From Ahaetulla prasina (Eukaryota > Chordata > Lepidosauria > Squamata > Colubridae): 64,000 nucleotides of DNA. This document shows positions 11,771 to 23,708 of the stretch, one piece after another (the stretch's first letter is position 1; each line of letters starts with the position of its first letter). The stretch is taken from assembly GCF_028640845.1 (NCBI RefSeq), contig NC_080548.1, positions 7,372,314 through 7,436,313 of the forward strand. Direction: 5' to 3'. The notes under the pieces were generated by a model. That model was not told the origin of the DNA and ran no database searches. It saw nothing but the letters and a program-made list of their open reading frames with translations. The position numbers were made by a program, and so were the translations under genes.

Positions 11771-12965
11771 ATTTTTTTTTTATACCGCCCTATCTCCCGA
11801 AGGACTCGGGGCGGTTTACAGCCCGATAAAAATACAAATATAATACAAGATAAAACACTAATTAAAAAACTTATTTAAATAGGCCAAAATTTAAAATTAC
11901 GATTAAAATGATAAAACCCCATTAAAATTAATTTTAAAATTAAAATTCTAGTCCAGTCCTGCACAAATAAATAGATGTGTTTTAAGCTCGCGGCGGAAGG
12001 TTCGAAGGTCAGGAAGTTGACGGAGTCCTGGGGGAAGTTCATTCCAGAGGGTGGGAGCCCCCACAGAGAAGGCCCTTCCCCTGGGTGTCGCCAGTCGGCA
12101 CTGCCTGGCTGTCGGCACCCTAAGGAGTCCCTTCCTGTGAGAGCGCACGGGTCGGTGGGAGGCAATCGGTGGCAGCAGACGGTCCCGTAAGTAGCCCGGC
12201 CCTAAGCCATGGAGCGCTTTAAAGGTGGTCACCAAAACCTTGAAGCGCACCCGGAAGGCCACAGGTAGCCAGTGCAGTCTGCGCAGGATGGGTGTTATAC
12301 GGGAGCCACGAGGGGCTCCCTCTATCACCCGCGCAGCCGCATTCTGGACTAACTGGAGCCTCCGGGTGCTCCTCAAGGGAAGCCCCATGTAGAGAGCATT
12401 GCAGTAATCCAGGCGAGATGTCACGAGAGCATGAGTGACCGTGCATAAGGCATCCCGGTCCAGGAAGGGGTGCAATGGCGAACCAGGCGAACCTGGTAAA
12501 AAGCTCTCCTGGAGACGGCCGTCAAATGATCTTCAAAGGACAGCCGTCCATCAAGGAGAACGCCCAAGTTACGCACCCCTTCCATTGGGGCCAATGACTC
12601 GCCCCCAACAGTCAGCCGCAATTGCAGCTGACTGTACCGGGGTGCCGGCATCCACAGCCACTCTGTCTTGGAGGGATTGAGTTGAGCCTGTTTCTCCCCA
12701 TCCAGACCCGTACGGCCTCCAAGCACCAGGACAGCACTTTGACAGCTTCGTTGGGGTGGCCCGGTGTGGAAAAGTACAGCTGAGTATCATCAGCGTACAG
12801 TTGGTAACTCATACCGAAACCACTGATGATCTCACCCAGTGGCTTCATATAGATGTTGAACAGGAGAGGCGAGAGAATCGACCCCTGCGGCACCCCCCAA
12901 GTGAGGTGCTTCGGGGTCGACCTCTGCCCTCCTGTCAACACCGTCTGCGACCGATCAGAGAGATC
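11771..12965 (-). mobile_element. CR1/L2-group LINE, 5'-truncated (RT and 3' end)
   Basis: About 1.2 kb in minus orientation. The upstream part carries reverse-transcriptase motifs GVPQGSILSPLLFNIYM and YADDTQLYF; the downstream part carries VTSRLDYCNALYMGLP, NAAARVIEGAPR, LHWLPVAFRVRFK, ALHGLGPGYL and LWNELPPGLRQ. These are C-terminal signatures of CR1/L2/Rex (jockey-group) polyproteins. Frame changes near 12450 and 12620 show that it is dead. The 3' end has TATACCGCCCTATCTCCCGA and a T-run. It lies within the NFYC intron between coding exons 7 and 6, in the same sense as the gene. Confidence 0.88.
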
Positions 12966-13129
12966 AGTAATGTAAAATAATGTAAAACCGTTTCACAAGA
13001 TGAGAATGAAGGGAGGGGAGAAAGAAAGTCAAGAAGCTGAGCTGACAAGTGTGGAGGAGAGAAGTGGCTTCAGCAAAGGTTTGAACGAGCTGCTTTTTAG
13101 AATGGGCTTTCTCTCTTGAAAGGAGGCGT

Positions 13130-13250
13130 CCAACCTTGGCAACTTTAAGACCTGTAGCCTTCAAATCTTCAGAATAGCTAGCAGGGAATTCTGGGAACTG
13201 AAGTCCACAAGTCTTAAAGTTGTCAAGGCTAGACACCCCTGCTCTAGAAC
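13130..13250. repeat. CAACTCCCAGAATTCC-type foldback repeat, degraded
   Basis: The segments CAACCTTGGCAACTTTAAGAC and GTCTTAAAGTTGTCAAGG are inverted copies around a GAATTCTGGGA core. It is the same foldback family as at 25240, 50587 and 63024, but the arms have decayed. Confidence 0.6.
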
Positions 13251-13455
13251 TTGGCAGTCAAGATGCAGTCAAGAACCCAGTCTAGCCAGCAAGAGAGGAC
13301 TAGTGTTGGTCATCCAGGGGTTTCTGCAGGAGAGGATACCAACATAGCCACCATATTTTTGCCATTCCCTTGGAACATCCCAGCAGTTGTCCACAACTCC
13401 CTTCTCAAATCAAGCCCAGGGCTTCTATAACTTTTAGACCAATTTTAACTCTGAC

Positions 13456-13614
13456 CGGTATCTGCTGGATTTCGCCCGTGTTGGTGATGATTTGCTGCAT
13501 GACCTGCATCGTTGGCGCGGTCCCACTTTGCGCCGGCTGGGTTTGCCCCTGTGGCTGGGCCTGAACGATCTGCACCTGTTGCCCTTCTCCTACCTGCATG
13601 GTTACAGGAGTGGT
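13456..13614 (-). CDS. NFYC: NFYC coding exon 6 (residues 187-239, Q-rich)
   Basis: Fifty-three codons starting [15 protein letters not shown] and ending [11 protein letters not shown]. It is part of the Gln-rich transactivation domain. The acceptor is ttctttcag. The donor reads CCG then gtcaga, a poor match to the consensus. The next exon begins GTC in phase 0, and the protein join QIP/VQLNAG matches known NFYC. A weak donor here would fit regulated splicing (inference). Confidence 0.94.
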
Positions 13615-13754
13615 CTGAAAGAAGAGAGGTGCACAAGAGAAGATGGAGGACATCTCAGATACATTGATCAGCTATACTTGTGTCTTGCAACATGACCAGG
13701 ACCAGACAACCAATCTCAGGACAGCAAGCAAGTGGAAATACTCTCTCTGTTCAT

Positions 13755-14260
13755 TGTCACAATTTATTTATTTATTTATTATTTTATTATTTATATTTTT
13801 ATACCGCCCTTCTCCGAAGACTCAGGGCGGTGTACAGCAGAAATAAAACATAAATATCGACAGTTTAAAATACAATAACCATTAAAAATCTAATTCAATT
13901 ACGCTGAAAAATTTAAAAATTTTGAATAAAAGTCATAAATAAAATTAATCCCCTTAAAATCCCATTAAAACATTCAATTTAAAATTGTATCAGGCCAGCC
14001 CTGCTTGATGAAAAAAGAAAGTTTTGAGCTCGCGCTTAAAGGTCCGAAGATCAGGGAGAAGTCGTAGCCCAACGGGAAGTTCATTCCACAGGGCCGGAGC
14101 TCCCACGGAGAACGCTTCCCCCTGGGGGTCGCCAGCCGACATTGTCTGGCCGACAGCACCTTGAGGAGGCCCTCTCTGTGGGAGCACACAGGTCGATGGG
14201 AGGTTATCGATGGCAGTAGGCGGTCCCGTAAATATCCCGGTCCCATGCCATGGAGCGCTT
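13755..14260 (-). mobile_element. CR1/L2-group LINE, 3' fragment
   Basis: Minus orientation, about 500 bases. It has an ATTT-rich 3' tail at 13765-13790 and TACCGCCCTTCTCCGAAGA. The broken frame reads LWNELPVGLR and LPDLRTFKRELKT, the polyprotein C-terminus. 5' truncated near 14260. It lies in the NFYC intron between coding exons 6 and 5. Confidence 0.82.
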
Positions 14261-15159
14261 GGAGCGCAAACAATCTTTGAGACAAAAAAGGCTCAAGACA
14301 GCAGGAAGGGCATTTATTCAAAAATTCAGATGCTAATACTTTGAAAGCAAAAGATTTTCCATATTTCATTCTTTTAAAATTCAAATTATATCCTGTTCTT
14401 CCTTCAGTATTTCAAGGTGGCATCCAAGACACTGCTCCAATTTTTCCCCTTGAGAACAACTTTGGCAAGCAATAATAATGGCCAAACATCATCTAGGGAG
14501 CTTCCACAGCCAAAGATGGACTTGAATGAAATGAAAAGGAAGTTCCAGTCTGATCTTGTAAAACAGGAGCAGTCAGGATTACCCGTTCCAAAATGACTGT
14601 CAGCATTAATGAAGAGAGTACTGGTTTCTCCTCACTGGTGTACTATAGGTACAGCCTATGGATCTGCTCCAATAACTAAACTACAGGAGACATGGACAAC
14701 ATAAGGTCAGACAGATGTTCCTGCAACTCTAATTCCATGTAGTCCCAGCCCATATGATCGGGGAGGGAGAACAGGGTCTGCAGCAAAGCTGTCTTCAGGC
14801 AACGAGAAACCTGATCATACTTCCATTCCCTCCCCACCCGCATTGGGTAGTTCTTCCATCTGCAAGTCTAAGCAGTTGACCTGAGTCTTAAGACTTGCAG
14901 TTTTGCCAACATCATGAGATTGATGCAACCACAGCATACTGAAAGAACCTGGTCTATATATTAAGCCATAATGCCTTGGGGAGTTTTTTGTTTGTTTGAA
15001 TGCCACAAAATGCAATGTAGAATATTGCATTTTGTTAACTTTAACATGCTGCCTTGATCTCAGCCCATGTCTCCTTTGCAAATCAGAGGGTGCCCGATGC
15101 CACTTTCCACTTGCTCTCAAATTCAGCGTGCAAGAGCCATGAAAGACCTGCATACCAAC

Positions 15160-15333
15160 CTGTCCTTGCTGAGGCTGGGCGATGATAATCTGCCCAGGCT
15201 GGATTGTGGTGGTGGAGGTGGTTGTCTGCTGGCCCGTCTGCTGGCCCTGCACCTGGACAGCTGCTGGCTGCTGGGCCAGAGTGAAGTAGTACTGGACGGG
15301 TTCTGCTGGAGTCACAGCCTGGCGGACCTCCTC
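15160..15333 (-). CDS. NFYC: NFYC coding exon 5 (residues 129-186, start of Q-rich region)
   Basis: Fifty-eight codons from [17 protein letters not shown] to [10 protein letters not shown]. It starts the glutamine-rich activation domain. A run QQTTTSTTT differs slightly from mammals in the low-complexity part. The acceptor is tggggtag. The donor is gttggt, weaker than consensus but GT. Phase 0 at both ends. The true exon extends upstream of the in-frame GTG and is fixed by the acceptor and by the KRQ/EEVRQ join. Confidence 0.95.
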
Positions 15334-15708
15334 CTACCCCAATGGAGAAGAAGGTGGTCAGACACGGTAAACTAAGCCTGGAACATGGATTTCAGCAGAA
15401 ATGTAAACAGGTATGGAAAAATTAGTATTAGAGGTATACAAATGTTAAGATTAGCTTCCCCTTTGATTAGTGCTCTTCTCTGGACACTGCACATCAACCA
15501 TCTGTTCTGCCAATTTTAATTTCGCCCATCTTGAGAGAATCTTCAGGTCTGGTGACTGAATTTCTGTTTCTTCCTTGAAAGAAAAGTAGCACCTTCTACT
15601 TTGGGGGAAAAGCTTTCCAGGCCGATGAAAGGAAAGAGGTATTATTAACAGTGAGGCTAACAAGCTGATGAAGAATGCCATTTGCTTACTTAAGTGAGAT
15701 TTGAAACT

Positions 15709-16112
15709 ACAGGTAGTACTCAATTTACAACCATTCATTTAGTGACTGCTCCAAATTATAATGGTACTAAAAAAAAAGTGACTTATGAGTAGTCATTGCA
15801 TTTACAACTATTCCCCACAATCACATGATCAAAATTCGGGCACTTGGCAACCTGCATTTATTTATGATGGCTGTAGCATCCCAGGGACACACGATCACCA
15901 TTTGTGGTCTTCCCAGCCAGCTCCTCATAAGCAAAGTCAATGGGGAAAGTTGATTTGTTAATGACGATGTGATTCACTTAACAACTGCAGTGATTCACCT
16001 AACAGCCATGACAAAAAAAAGTTGCAAGATCAGTTGTGACTCACTTAACAACTGCCTTGCTTTGTAATGGAAATTCTGGCCCCAATTATAGTTAAGTCAA
16101 GGACTCCCTGTA
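15709..16112. mobile_element. TACAGGTAGTCC-type MITE, copy B
   Basis: About 400 bases with inverted ends: TACAGGTAGTACTCAATTTAC at the left and GTTAAGTCAAGGACTCCCTGTA at the right. The internal landmark pattern is shared with the other copies: CACATGATC, CTTGGCAACC, CCAGGGACAC and repeated GATTCACTTAACAACTG. TA at both outer edges suggests a TA target. No coding potential. Confidence 0.8.
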
Positions 16113-16422
16113 TTTGGGGTTCTTGGGGCAGATTATGAAAGCAAACAATAAAATGCACTCATAGCACAGAAATAGGTAAGAATAAGACCTTAGTACAATG
16201 ACTACTGCAGCACAATTGGAGCATTTTGTATCTTAAGTGAATACCAGGCATGTGGCTACCCAAACTCTGCCATCAAGACTTCTCCCCACCTACCTTTCCT
16301 GCCTCCCTCCAAACAATGAGCTGGGAAACAGAATTGTGAGAGGATAAGCTCGGAGCCACGGGCAGACACATTTTGAGTCCCACAAATCATAATGACAAAT
16401 TACAATTTCCAAGAGGACCAGT

Positions 16423-16510
16423 CCATGCCAGGAGGCGTAAACAACCTTCTCCCAGCCACCACAACATCACAGCTGAGAGTGTAGGATGTTTACACACACT
16501 GTTACATGGC
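16423..16510 (-). ncRNA. MIR30C1: microRNA hairpin mir-30c-1
   Basis: A minus-strand hairpin of about 88 bases. The 5' product at 16494-16472 begins TGTAAACATCCTACACTCTC and matches miR-30c in full. The 3' arm at 16455-16434 begins CTGGGAGAAGG and differs from the mammalian 3p by two bases. The basal stem CCATG pairs on both sides. It lies about 5 kb downstream of mir-30e within the same NFYC intron, the same order and strand as in mammals. It shares the GUAAACA seed with mir-30e. Confidence 0.96.
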
Positions 16511-18038
16511 TAGGGTTAAAGTGGCAAAACACACATAAGGGCTACTGTCCAGTTAACTTCCACCACCTTCTATGCAAAATGGCCGAGGCAAAAAAAAAAA
16601 AAGGGGGGGGGTACTGAGGATGCTCACCTCAACTGACTAAATTCAGTCTTAGTGACTCATTGTTCAAAGGTGATGCTAAGATCTACTTAGAAAAATAAGT
16701 CCCATCTTCAAAGATTTTAAATAGAAGATCCAATAGGATATTTTCTTCCTGAACTTTTTCAAAAAGACAGGCATAGTGTTTTAGCATGTCCCTAAACTCA
16801 AGTACAATTTTTAATGATTTTAAAATCATTTGGCACTTGGAATGACTACTAAGTTTGAATGAATCAGAGCTTCAAAAGCACTACACAATTGTTGTCTGGC
16901 CCACTTGCCAGCAGCGAAGTCAGTGGGCACGGCCAAGAGATGCTGCTGCCAAGAATGAATTCCATCAATAACACATAAGGACCTCTTGTGCAAAGTCACT
17001 GGCCTGCGTCAAAGCAGCTGACCCTGGACCTATATGGTGGGAGAAAAATCTTTCTGGGAAAGAAAATCCCTTGCTGACTTCAGAAGAGTTGGAAGCCGTT
17101 GTCCAGACAGAATGGAAGCTGAAGAGAGTCGCTCCTCTTCCCTTTTATCTAAAACCAGATTCATGTCCCTACAAGACATGAGTGCCGGACAAATTCCTGT
17201 TTGGTCAGTGAACTGGAAAAGAAGGAAGCTGACATAATTGGCTTCCTGCATTTTTCAGGGCACCTTTAGACATGGAGGTTAGGGCTCTGTTCACCCTGAA
17301 AGAGGCAAGCAACTATGATGAGAAAGATCCAGCAGGAAAACCATCAGGATGCTCTTAAGCTACACTATGCTAGAAGGCTCAAGATTTTAAAGGCCACTGC
17401 ATGCAAGTATGGATAATTGTGTTTGACAAATCACTGCATTTAGTACAATATGGAAAAATGTAGCTCAACACCACTTGGAGGACACCAAGCTGAAGGAAGA
17501 TCCTTTACATAATGACTGGAAGAGAGTTTTTTTTAAAAAAAAACTACAGGAAGAGTTTTTCTCCCCAATCTTAACTGCTCCCTTCAATATATCAAGCAAT
17601 CCAAGTGCTCTTTATATATTTCATCTCCCCATCTCCTCCTGCAATACTGCAAGATCGTTCTCAACATCTTGAAAACTCACAATCCACAAGAAACTTTTTA
17701 ACTTTTCTTCCCCAAGATTCCCATGTGGGTACTTGATATGTTTTTGTACAATAAGGAGTCAACTGGTATGTGGAAGCTCCTAATTTTAATTTTAAGAAGC
17801 TCTATTTTGTTTCCAAATTAAAGCTTGACTAGCGGAGTGCCTATTAAGGGAATGACAGGCTGAAAACAAGAAGCAGCAGAAGCAGCCCAGGGCTTGATTG
17901 CCGTATGATTTTCGACCAGAGTTCTCCAATGCGTGACTCAGGAACATGGTAAAAACATGACAAGGCAGTGCTATAACGGGCCAACATATTTATAGAACTC
18001 AGTGCAATAAAAAGAAAAACAAAAAAGCAAGACATCCA

Positions 18039-18818
18039 GGAACCAATAATGTTGGAAACATGGGAGAAAATTTGGGTTAGAAATGTTAAGTTTACACAAG
18101 CACAGAATTTAAGGGAAAATTTTTATAAGATGTTTTATAGATGGCATTTAGATCCCAAAAAATTATCATGTATGTATCCTAATATCCAAGCGAAATGTTG
18201 GAGGTGTGATTGTGATGATGCTACATATTTTCATATTTGGTGGACTTGCAAGAAAATTAAGGTCTTTTGGATAAGAATTTGGTGGATTATTCAAAATGTA
18301 CTGAAGAAGAAGATAAAGTTCCTGCCACAATTTTTCCTTTTGGGAATTATAATGGATTGTACAGGGATTGAGACTAAATTGATTTTGAACTTAATAACAG
18401 CAGCAAGACTGTTGATTGGACAATACTGGAAGAAAGAAGAGATACCTACAATAGAAGAATGGATATTGAAAGTTATTAATTTGGCTGAGATGGCTAAAAT
18501 CTCAGCGTTTTTAAAAGACAATACGCAGGAAAGATATTTAATTGAATGGAAAAAATGGATTGATTATCTACAAAACAGATATCAGATTAAGAAATATCAG
18601 ATTGCCTTTGAATAATTAGAAAGTTATTTTATGTAATGGGGAGGGGGTTGGGAGACGAAAAGCTTTGGATGTGGTTATTTGGATTGGACTTTACCTTGTG
18701 ATTGACCCGGGAAGCCGGGGGTGGGGGAGGGAGGGGGGTGTTTTGTTTTGTTTTTTTTTTTGGGAGGGAGGGGGAAAAAAGGGGGAAAATGTTTTTGTTT
18801 TTTTTTAAAACTCTTTCA

Positions 18819-18850
<32 letters not shown>
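18039..18850 (+). mobile_element. L1 LINE, 5'-truncated, with target-site duplication and poly(A)
   Basis: A plus-strand L1 3' end. It encodes the ORF2 C-terminus, then a G-rich 3' UTR and a tail of about 30 A at 18821-18850. The target-site duplication AAGCAAGACATCCA is perfect at 18025-18038 and 18851-18864. Perfect duplication plus a long uninterrupted A tail and a 188-codon open frame point to a fairly recent insertion. It is antisense to NFYC. Confidence 0.9.
18049..18615 (+). pseudogene. L1 ORF2 C-terminal fragment
   Basis: An open fragment of 188 codons with no upstream reverse transcriptase or endonuclease. It reads NLRENFYKMFYRWHLDPKKL, CWRCDCDDATYFHIWWTCKK (the Cys-rich C-terminal motif of L1 ORF2) and VFWIRIWW. 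The first Met is just where the truncation falls. It cannot act alone. Confidence 0.88.
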
Positions 18851-18857
<7 letters not shown>

Positions 18858-19819
18858 ACATCCAAAAGCATCCAAAGTTGGCTTCATTAAATCTGTTTCT
18901 TCAATCTAACCAATTGCACAGATACAAAACTCTTCATTACTCTCTTTATGTAGCTATAATTGTGATTGCTGGATTCTTCAAATGGCTACAAAGGATTATC
19001 TCAAAAAAACAAAATAATCACAAAACATTAACTTAAAAATGTTGCTATGGGCCCATTTAAAGTGGTCTGCGGTAGTTTCATAAATTGTATAAATGTCGAC
19101 AAGGAAAAAGAAACACTTGATACCTAAAGCTTCCTAGAAGATTTGGGAATAAGGATGTGTCTTTCTGTTCCTCTTATTCAAGGTCTCAAGTCAGTCCGTA
19201 TGCAGACCTAAAGTTAATGGATGTCTACTCCTTTTTCTTCTTCTTTCATTTTACACTTCTGTATCTTTCTCCCTTTGTTAACTCAGTATGGATACCTTAT
19301 TTAATACTGCTCCGTAAGGACTCATATTTGTTGTATCAATAATGATACATAATTTTTTAAAAAAATGAGCCAAAAATGCCCTCTAGTCAAAGAGAATTAC
19401 TTGAATCTGCTCGTGAAATCTGGAGTCCGGTAACCCTTGAAACTGCAGTCATACCCACATGTGGCCTCAAGGGACAACAGGAGGAGGACAGATATAAAAC
19501 AGCGCCTTGCTTGTTCTATATTTGTCGTCAAGGCTTCTCTGAAACCAAAGCAAGCCTGTCTTGGCATTTACCAAGGAGAGAAAGTGGAACAGACGTCAGA
19601 GCGCTGCTATCCACCCTGCTGCTGGGAACGTTCATACAGTGCAGTGTTGAAGAAATTTGCTCCCACCCCCTTTTGTGGCACACCTGGATCCTTTAGGAAT
19701 CCCACATGACTGGCAAACTCGATGCCACTGAACTTGCTGAGGAGACAGAAGCCTTAATCTAAGTTACCTGCACAGCACTGTTATTCTGCTGTGACATAAG
19801 ATTTGCAATACTTTTGAAG

Positions 19820-20190
19820 TACAGATAGTCCTCAACGTACGATCACAACTGAGCACAAAATTTATGTTGTTAAATGAGAAATTTGTTAAGCGAGTCTTGC
19901 CCCATTTTACGATTTTTATTGCCATGTTTGTTAGGTGAGTCACTGCAGTTGTTAAATTAGTGACACAGGTGGTAAGTGAATCTGATTTCCTAATTGACTT
20001 TGCTTTTCAGAAGATTGCAGAAGACCCGGGACACTGCAACCACCATAAATGTGAATCAGTTGTCAAGCATCCAAATCTAAATCGTGTGACCATAGGGATG
20101 CTGAAAAGTGGTCACAAGTAACTTTTTTCAGTGCCATTGTAACTTTGAATGGCCACTAAGTGAACTGTTGTAAGTCGAAGACTACCTGTA
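19820..20190. mobile_element. TACAGGTAGTCC-type MITE, copy C
   Basis: Starts TACAGATAGTCCTCAACGTA and ends GTTGTAAGTCGAAGACTACCTGTA. The internal landmarks GACCCGGGACACTGCAACCA and GTGACCATAGGGATGCTG are clear. About 370 bases, no coding potential. Confidence 0.85.
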
Positions 20191-21572
20191 TACTGTTGTC
20201 AATGTTCAGAAACGAGGGCTTGCAGTCAACCCTTTTCATTACAGGGTGCTTTGGAACATCAGTGTGACTCCTGATTTTATTTTTATGGAAGGAACAGTAT
20301 AAAATAAAAATACCATAAAGCAAGGGTGGGAACCTTCCATTATCTTCTTCCCCTGCCATCCAAGTTGGAGAGGCTGAGAACAGCAGCTGAATAACATCTG
20401 GAAGATTGAAAGTTCTCCACTTCCAAAGTGAGACCTCTTGAGGGACGCTGCAAATGTATTTGTTATATAGATATTTCTGCAAAGCCATATATCCCTTCTC
20501 TGATCCTCCAGCTGGAAAGGTCTGTCTTGTTCTAAGGGAGGGGAGATTTAAAACCATGGAGAGCAAACACTATACTAAGTCCAGTGTTCTTTTTACACCC
20601 TCCCTACAAAAATTCCAGGCTTATACCTGCTATACCAGCAGGAATAACTTTTGGACAAGGCTTCTCTGTAGTCACAGAATGTCACAAGTGGAAGCTGATG
20701 TACAGACATGGGAATGTATTTCAGTGGCACTAAGCTGTTCTCTCCGCAATCCTGAAAAGTCAACTTCCCCAACACAGGGGGCGAAGCTTTTCCATGGGAT
20801 GTCTTAGATCAGAGGTGTCAAATCACATGCTGGCCACGCCCAGTTTAGCGAAGGGGGAAAATGTTGCCATATGTCATGTGACGACGCCGTGACAATGCAA
20901 ATTTGACATCCCTGTCTTATATATAGGACAGGCACAAACTTCAGGCTTAAACGATCTACCTGGTTTTCTGTATGAACATCAAGACTCAGAATATAAAGCA
21001 GTGGCTGAAGAGCCAGACATATGATTAGGATTCCAGAACTGGGTATTTTCCGAGTACATTTAGCAGTTCAAGAATTTGTTTACAGTACAACAGTAAAGCT
21101 CACAGGTTCCTTCCTCCCCCCCAGTCCTCCCACAACCACAACCCCACTCCTAGTCCCCAATTTTCCCAGACATTTTTGTACTCCAGCGACCTAATATAGG
21201 AGGAAGAAGTGTGTTTTATTTGTTGTTCTTGTGAGTCAGACGTCCTTGCTATCAGCCGAACTCCCCTCTGGAGGTCTTCCAAACATATCACCACTGCCAT
21301 AAGAAAACATGTTTTACTAAGAGGCAAAGGAAAGGGACCACATACATTATCTTGAGGTCTCTGGAGGTAGATTACAAGAGCGCTAAATGCTATGACCATT
21401 ATAGTTAAAAGAACATTTGCGGAGGTTTTAACTGTCCGATAGTCTTCTATATTCTAGGTCTGGTTTAGCAGAAAACAGTGACTGATTAGATTCCAAGCCT
21501 GGAGCCCTCTCTAGCCAGGTGTCAGCCAAGGGCAACTTTTCAATTCGAACCCATTCTGTTTCAGAAGGATTG

Positions 21573-21662
21573 TGGCAGCCTGCCGCTGTAAACATCCGAC
21601 TGAAAGCCTCTTTGAGCCTGCACAGCTTCCAGTCAAGGATGTTTACAGGGGCAACAACTGCC
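21573..21662 (-). ncRNA. MIR30E: microRNA hairpin mir-30e
   Basis: The minus strand holds a hairpin of about 90 bases. The 5' arm product lies at 21647-21626 (begins TGTAAACATCCTTGACTGG) and the 3' arm product at 21606-21585 (begins CTTTCAGTCGGATG). Both are identical to the vertebrate miR-30e products as I know them. The arms pair almost fully and the basal stem (GGCAGTTG with GGCTGCCA) also pairs. It lies in the NFYC intron between coding exons 4 and 5 on the sense strand, as in mammals. miR-30 family RNAs silence mRNAs with sites for the GUAAACA seed. It is probably processed from the host transcript. Confidence 0.96.
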
Positions 21663-23317
21663 TGGATAGATTCACAATGGAACTCTCCCAGGATGATGGA
21701 TTCCTTGGTGCAAGAAAATCATGGTATTTACACATGTTGGCTGATTCCATGTCAAATGTGCTGGAAGACCTGGAGTTTTAAGGAAGACGGTGGCTCCCCA
21801 TTAGCATAATTCTCAGTTCAAGCAGGCACAGACTAAGTTACCTTTATAATTCTCTGGCTATCATCTGTCCAGTCAACTTGACAAGTTTTTTGACCAGGAA
21901 AAATACAAAAGCTCCAAATGGACAACTGGAAAATGTGTCCTGTTTCTATGCACAAGGCAGAAACCTGTGATGGAAACCTGTTGGGTAGGCAATCAAGGAC
22001 CGACCCAGTTGTGAGCCCAAGGCAGGGAGGGCACACACTGCATTGCAAATTTATCCTCAAGCTGCTAAATGCTTTACACAATTCCTAAAACATTCAATTA
22101 TCTGAGTTAAAGCAGCAGCAATACCATGTTACATTGAGATGAGAGCAAAATAAATAAATAAATGAAGGGTTCTGGAGAAGAAACTATATTAAATTCAACT
22201 GGCAGACTAAACATAATCATGCTTGCTATATACACACATCTGAAAAGAGGAGGACTGCCAAAACTGGAGGAATAAGCTGTTCCATTCCCAAGACTGAATG
22301 TAAAGTTTGGCAGGCATTCAGGCCAGCTGAAGTTCAAACTGTATTCAACAAGCTGAAGTCCAACTGAATCCTGCAGATAAATCTGGGCATTATACAATCC
22401 TGACTGACTAGCGCTAGTAACATATTTGGCAGCTCCACAGGTGACTAGCCAAGGGCATGGCTAAAAGTGCCCTCTAGACTCTACAAACCCTCATGGTGAA
22501 TCAAGACTTTCATACAACAATGAACTCTACATATACCCAGAAGCCCACTTCACTAGTTTGCTGGAGTTGAACCCTAATATAGTCTATCAAACTGCAGAGC
22601 AATAGAGAAGGAACACAAGGCTGCCTTCAAACCTTCAGAAGAGCCAGGTTCAGATAGCTAAAGAAGAAGCAGGTTTATACCCCTGTGCAGTTGATGGACT
22701 CAAAATTCGGAGTTCTTCCTCTGTTTGAACTGCTTCCATTTCAGTTGGCCAGAAGACAATGGTCTATGGCCATCAATGTTAGTTTCACTGCAAGGACCTT
22801 TTATTGGTATTTGCGTCTTTTATCTCTGGTATGCTGTCTTTTTAGATTGCAAATCTAAGACAATTCTAAGATTTACTGGATCTATGATTTGCTCCAGGGG
22901 ACTTTTGTCTGGGAAATAAGGTATTCACGTACTGTCCCATAATATGGTACAGAAATATAATGGAATCCGATTACTATCAGGCAGGAATTTAGCTTGGTTT
23001 ACACAAAATATTTACACATCTTGGGAGAAGAAAGAACTTTCCGATACATAGAACAGTCCCCACGTTCTTTTCCATGGATAAAATTACATTTTGGTCTGTG
23101 ATGATCTGTTTGCTCAAGTTTTAAGCAAGAAGAAAACCCTTTTTTCTCTCATTAATTTCCACTGACCACAATAACATCACAAAGTTACAGTTAATCTGAT
23201 TTGGGCATGTTACATCATCATGAAGGGCAAACAAAGCATGTTCCTTCTGGACTGATCAGGTCCAGGTTACAGACATATAAAGAGAACACACATGCACAGA
23301 TTCTCTTTCACCCTCAC

Positions 23318-23413
23318 CTGCCGCTTTGGAGGTTTAAGTTCATCCCTTGGAACTATGTCAATGAGAAAGTCGAACTGATCAAACTTCGTGATGGCCATAG
23401 CAATATCATTTCT
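23318..23413 (-). CDS. NFYC: NFYC coding exon 4 (residues 97-128, end of histone fold)
   Basis: Thirty-two codons beginning [16 protein letters not shown] and ending ELKPPKRQ. This covers alpha-3 and alpha-C of the histone fold, the region that meets NFYA in the trimer. The acceptor is ttgttacag and the donor is gtgagg, phase 0. The intron that follows (toward lower coordinates) is the 8-kb intron that contains both miR-30 hairpins. Confidence 0.96.
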
Positions 23414-23708
23414 CTGTAACAAAAAAGGAAGCGCAAGTAACATCTAGTTTTTGTAACTCTAGCTGAATGAACGCTGTTGACATTTGCCTTAATCAGCTTA
23501 ACAGGAAAGGTAGAGAGACCAATAGATGATGACGATGATGACATAAAAACTTAACAACCTGAAGATAAACTAAAACATTTGACAGGAAAATTTTCCAGCT
23601 CCCTGATGTTTTTCATGTATTGCTCTGCAAGATCAATCAATATAAATGCTTTGCATTATGCAAAGTTGCTTAATCCGAAAGATATGAAACATTTTCAGTT
23701 GCATTCAG

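Larger units (their letters stand above)
15334..23317 (-). other. NFYC intron between coding exons 5 and 4 (microRNA host intron)
   Basis: An 8-kb intron. It contains the MITE at 15709, mir-30c-1, the L1 insertion at 18039, the MITE at 19820 and mir-30e. The remaining stretches (16520-18020, 18870-19815, 20195-21570, 21665-23310) show no further recognisable feature; one poly-A/poly-G tract lies at 16591-16610. Confidence 0.7.

Noticed and set aside
18049..18615. A 188-codon plus-strand gene in the NFYC intron
   Set aside because: It carries the L1 ORF2 Cys-rich C-terminal motif and sits between target-site duplications with a poly(A) tail.
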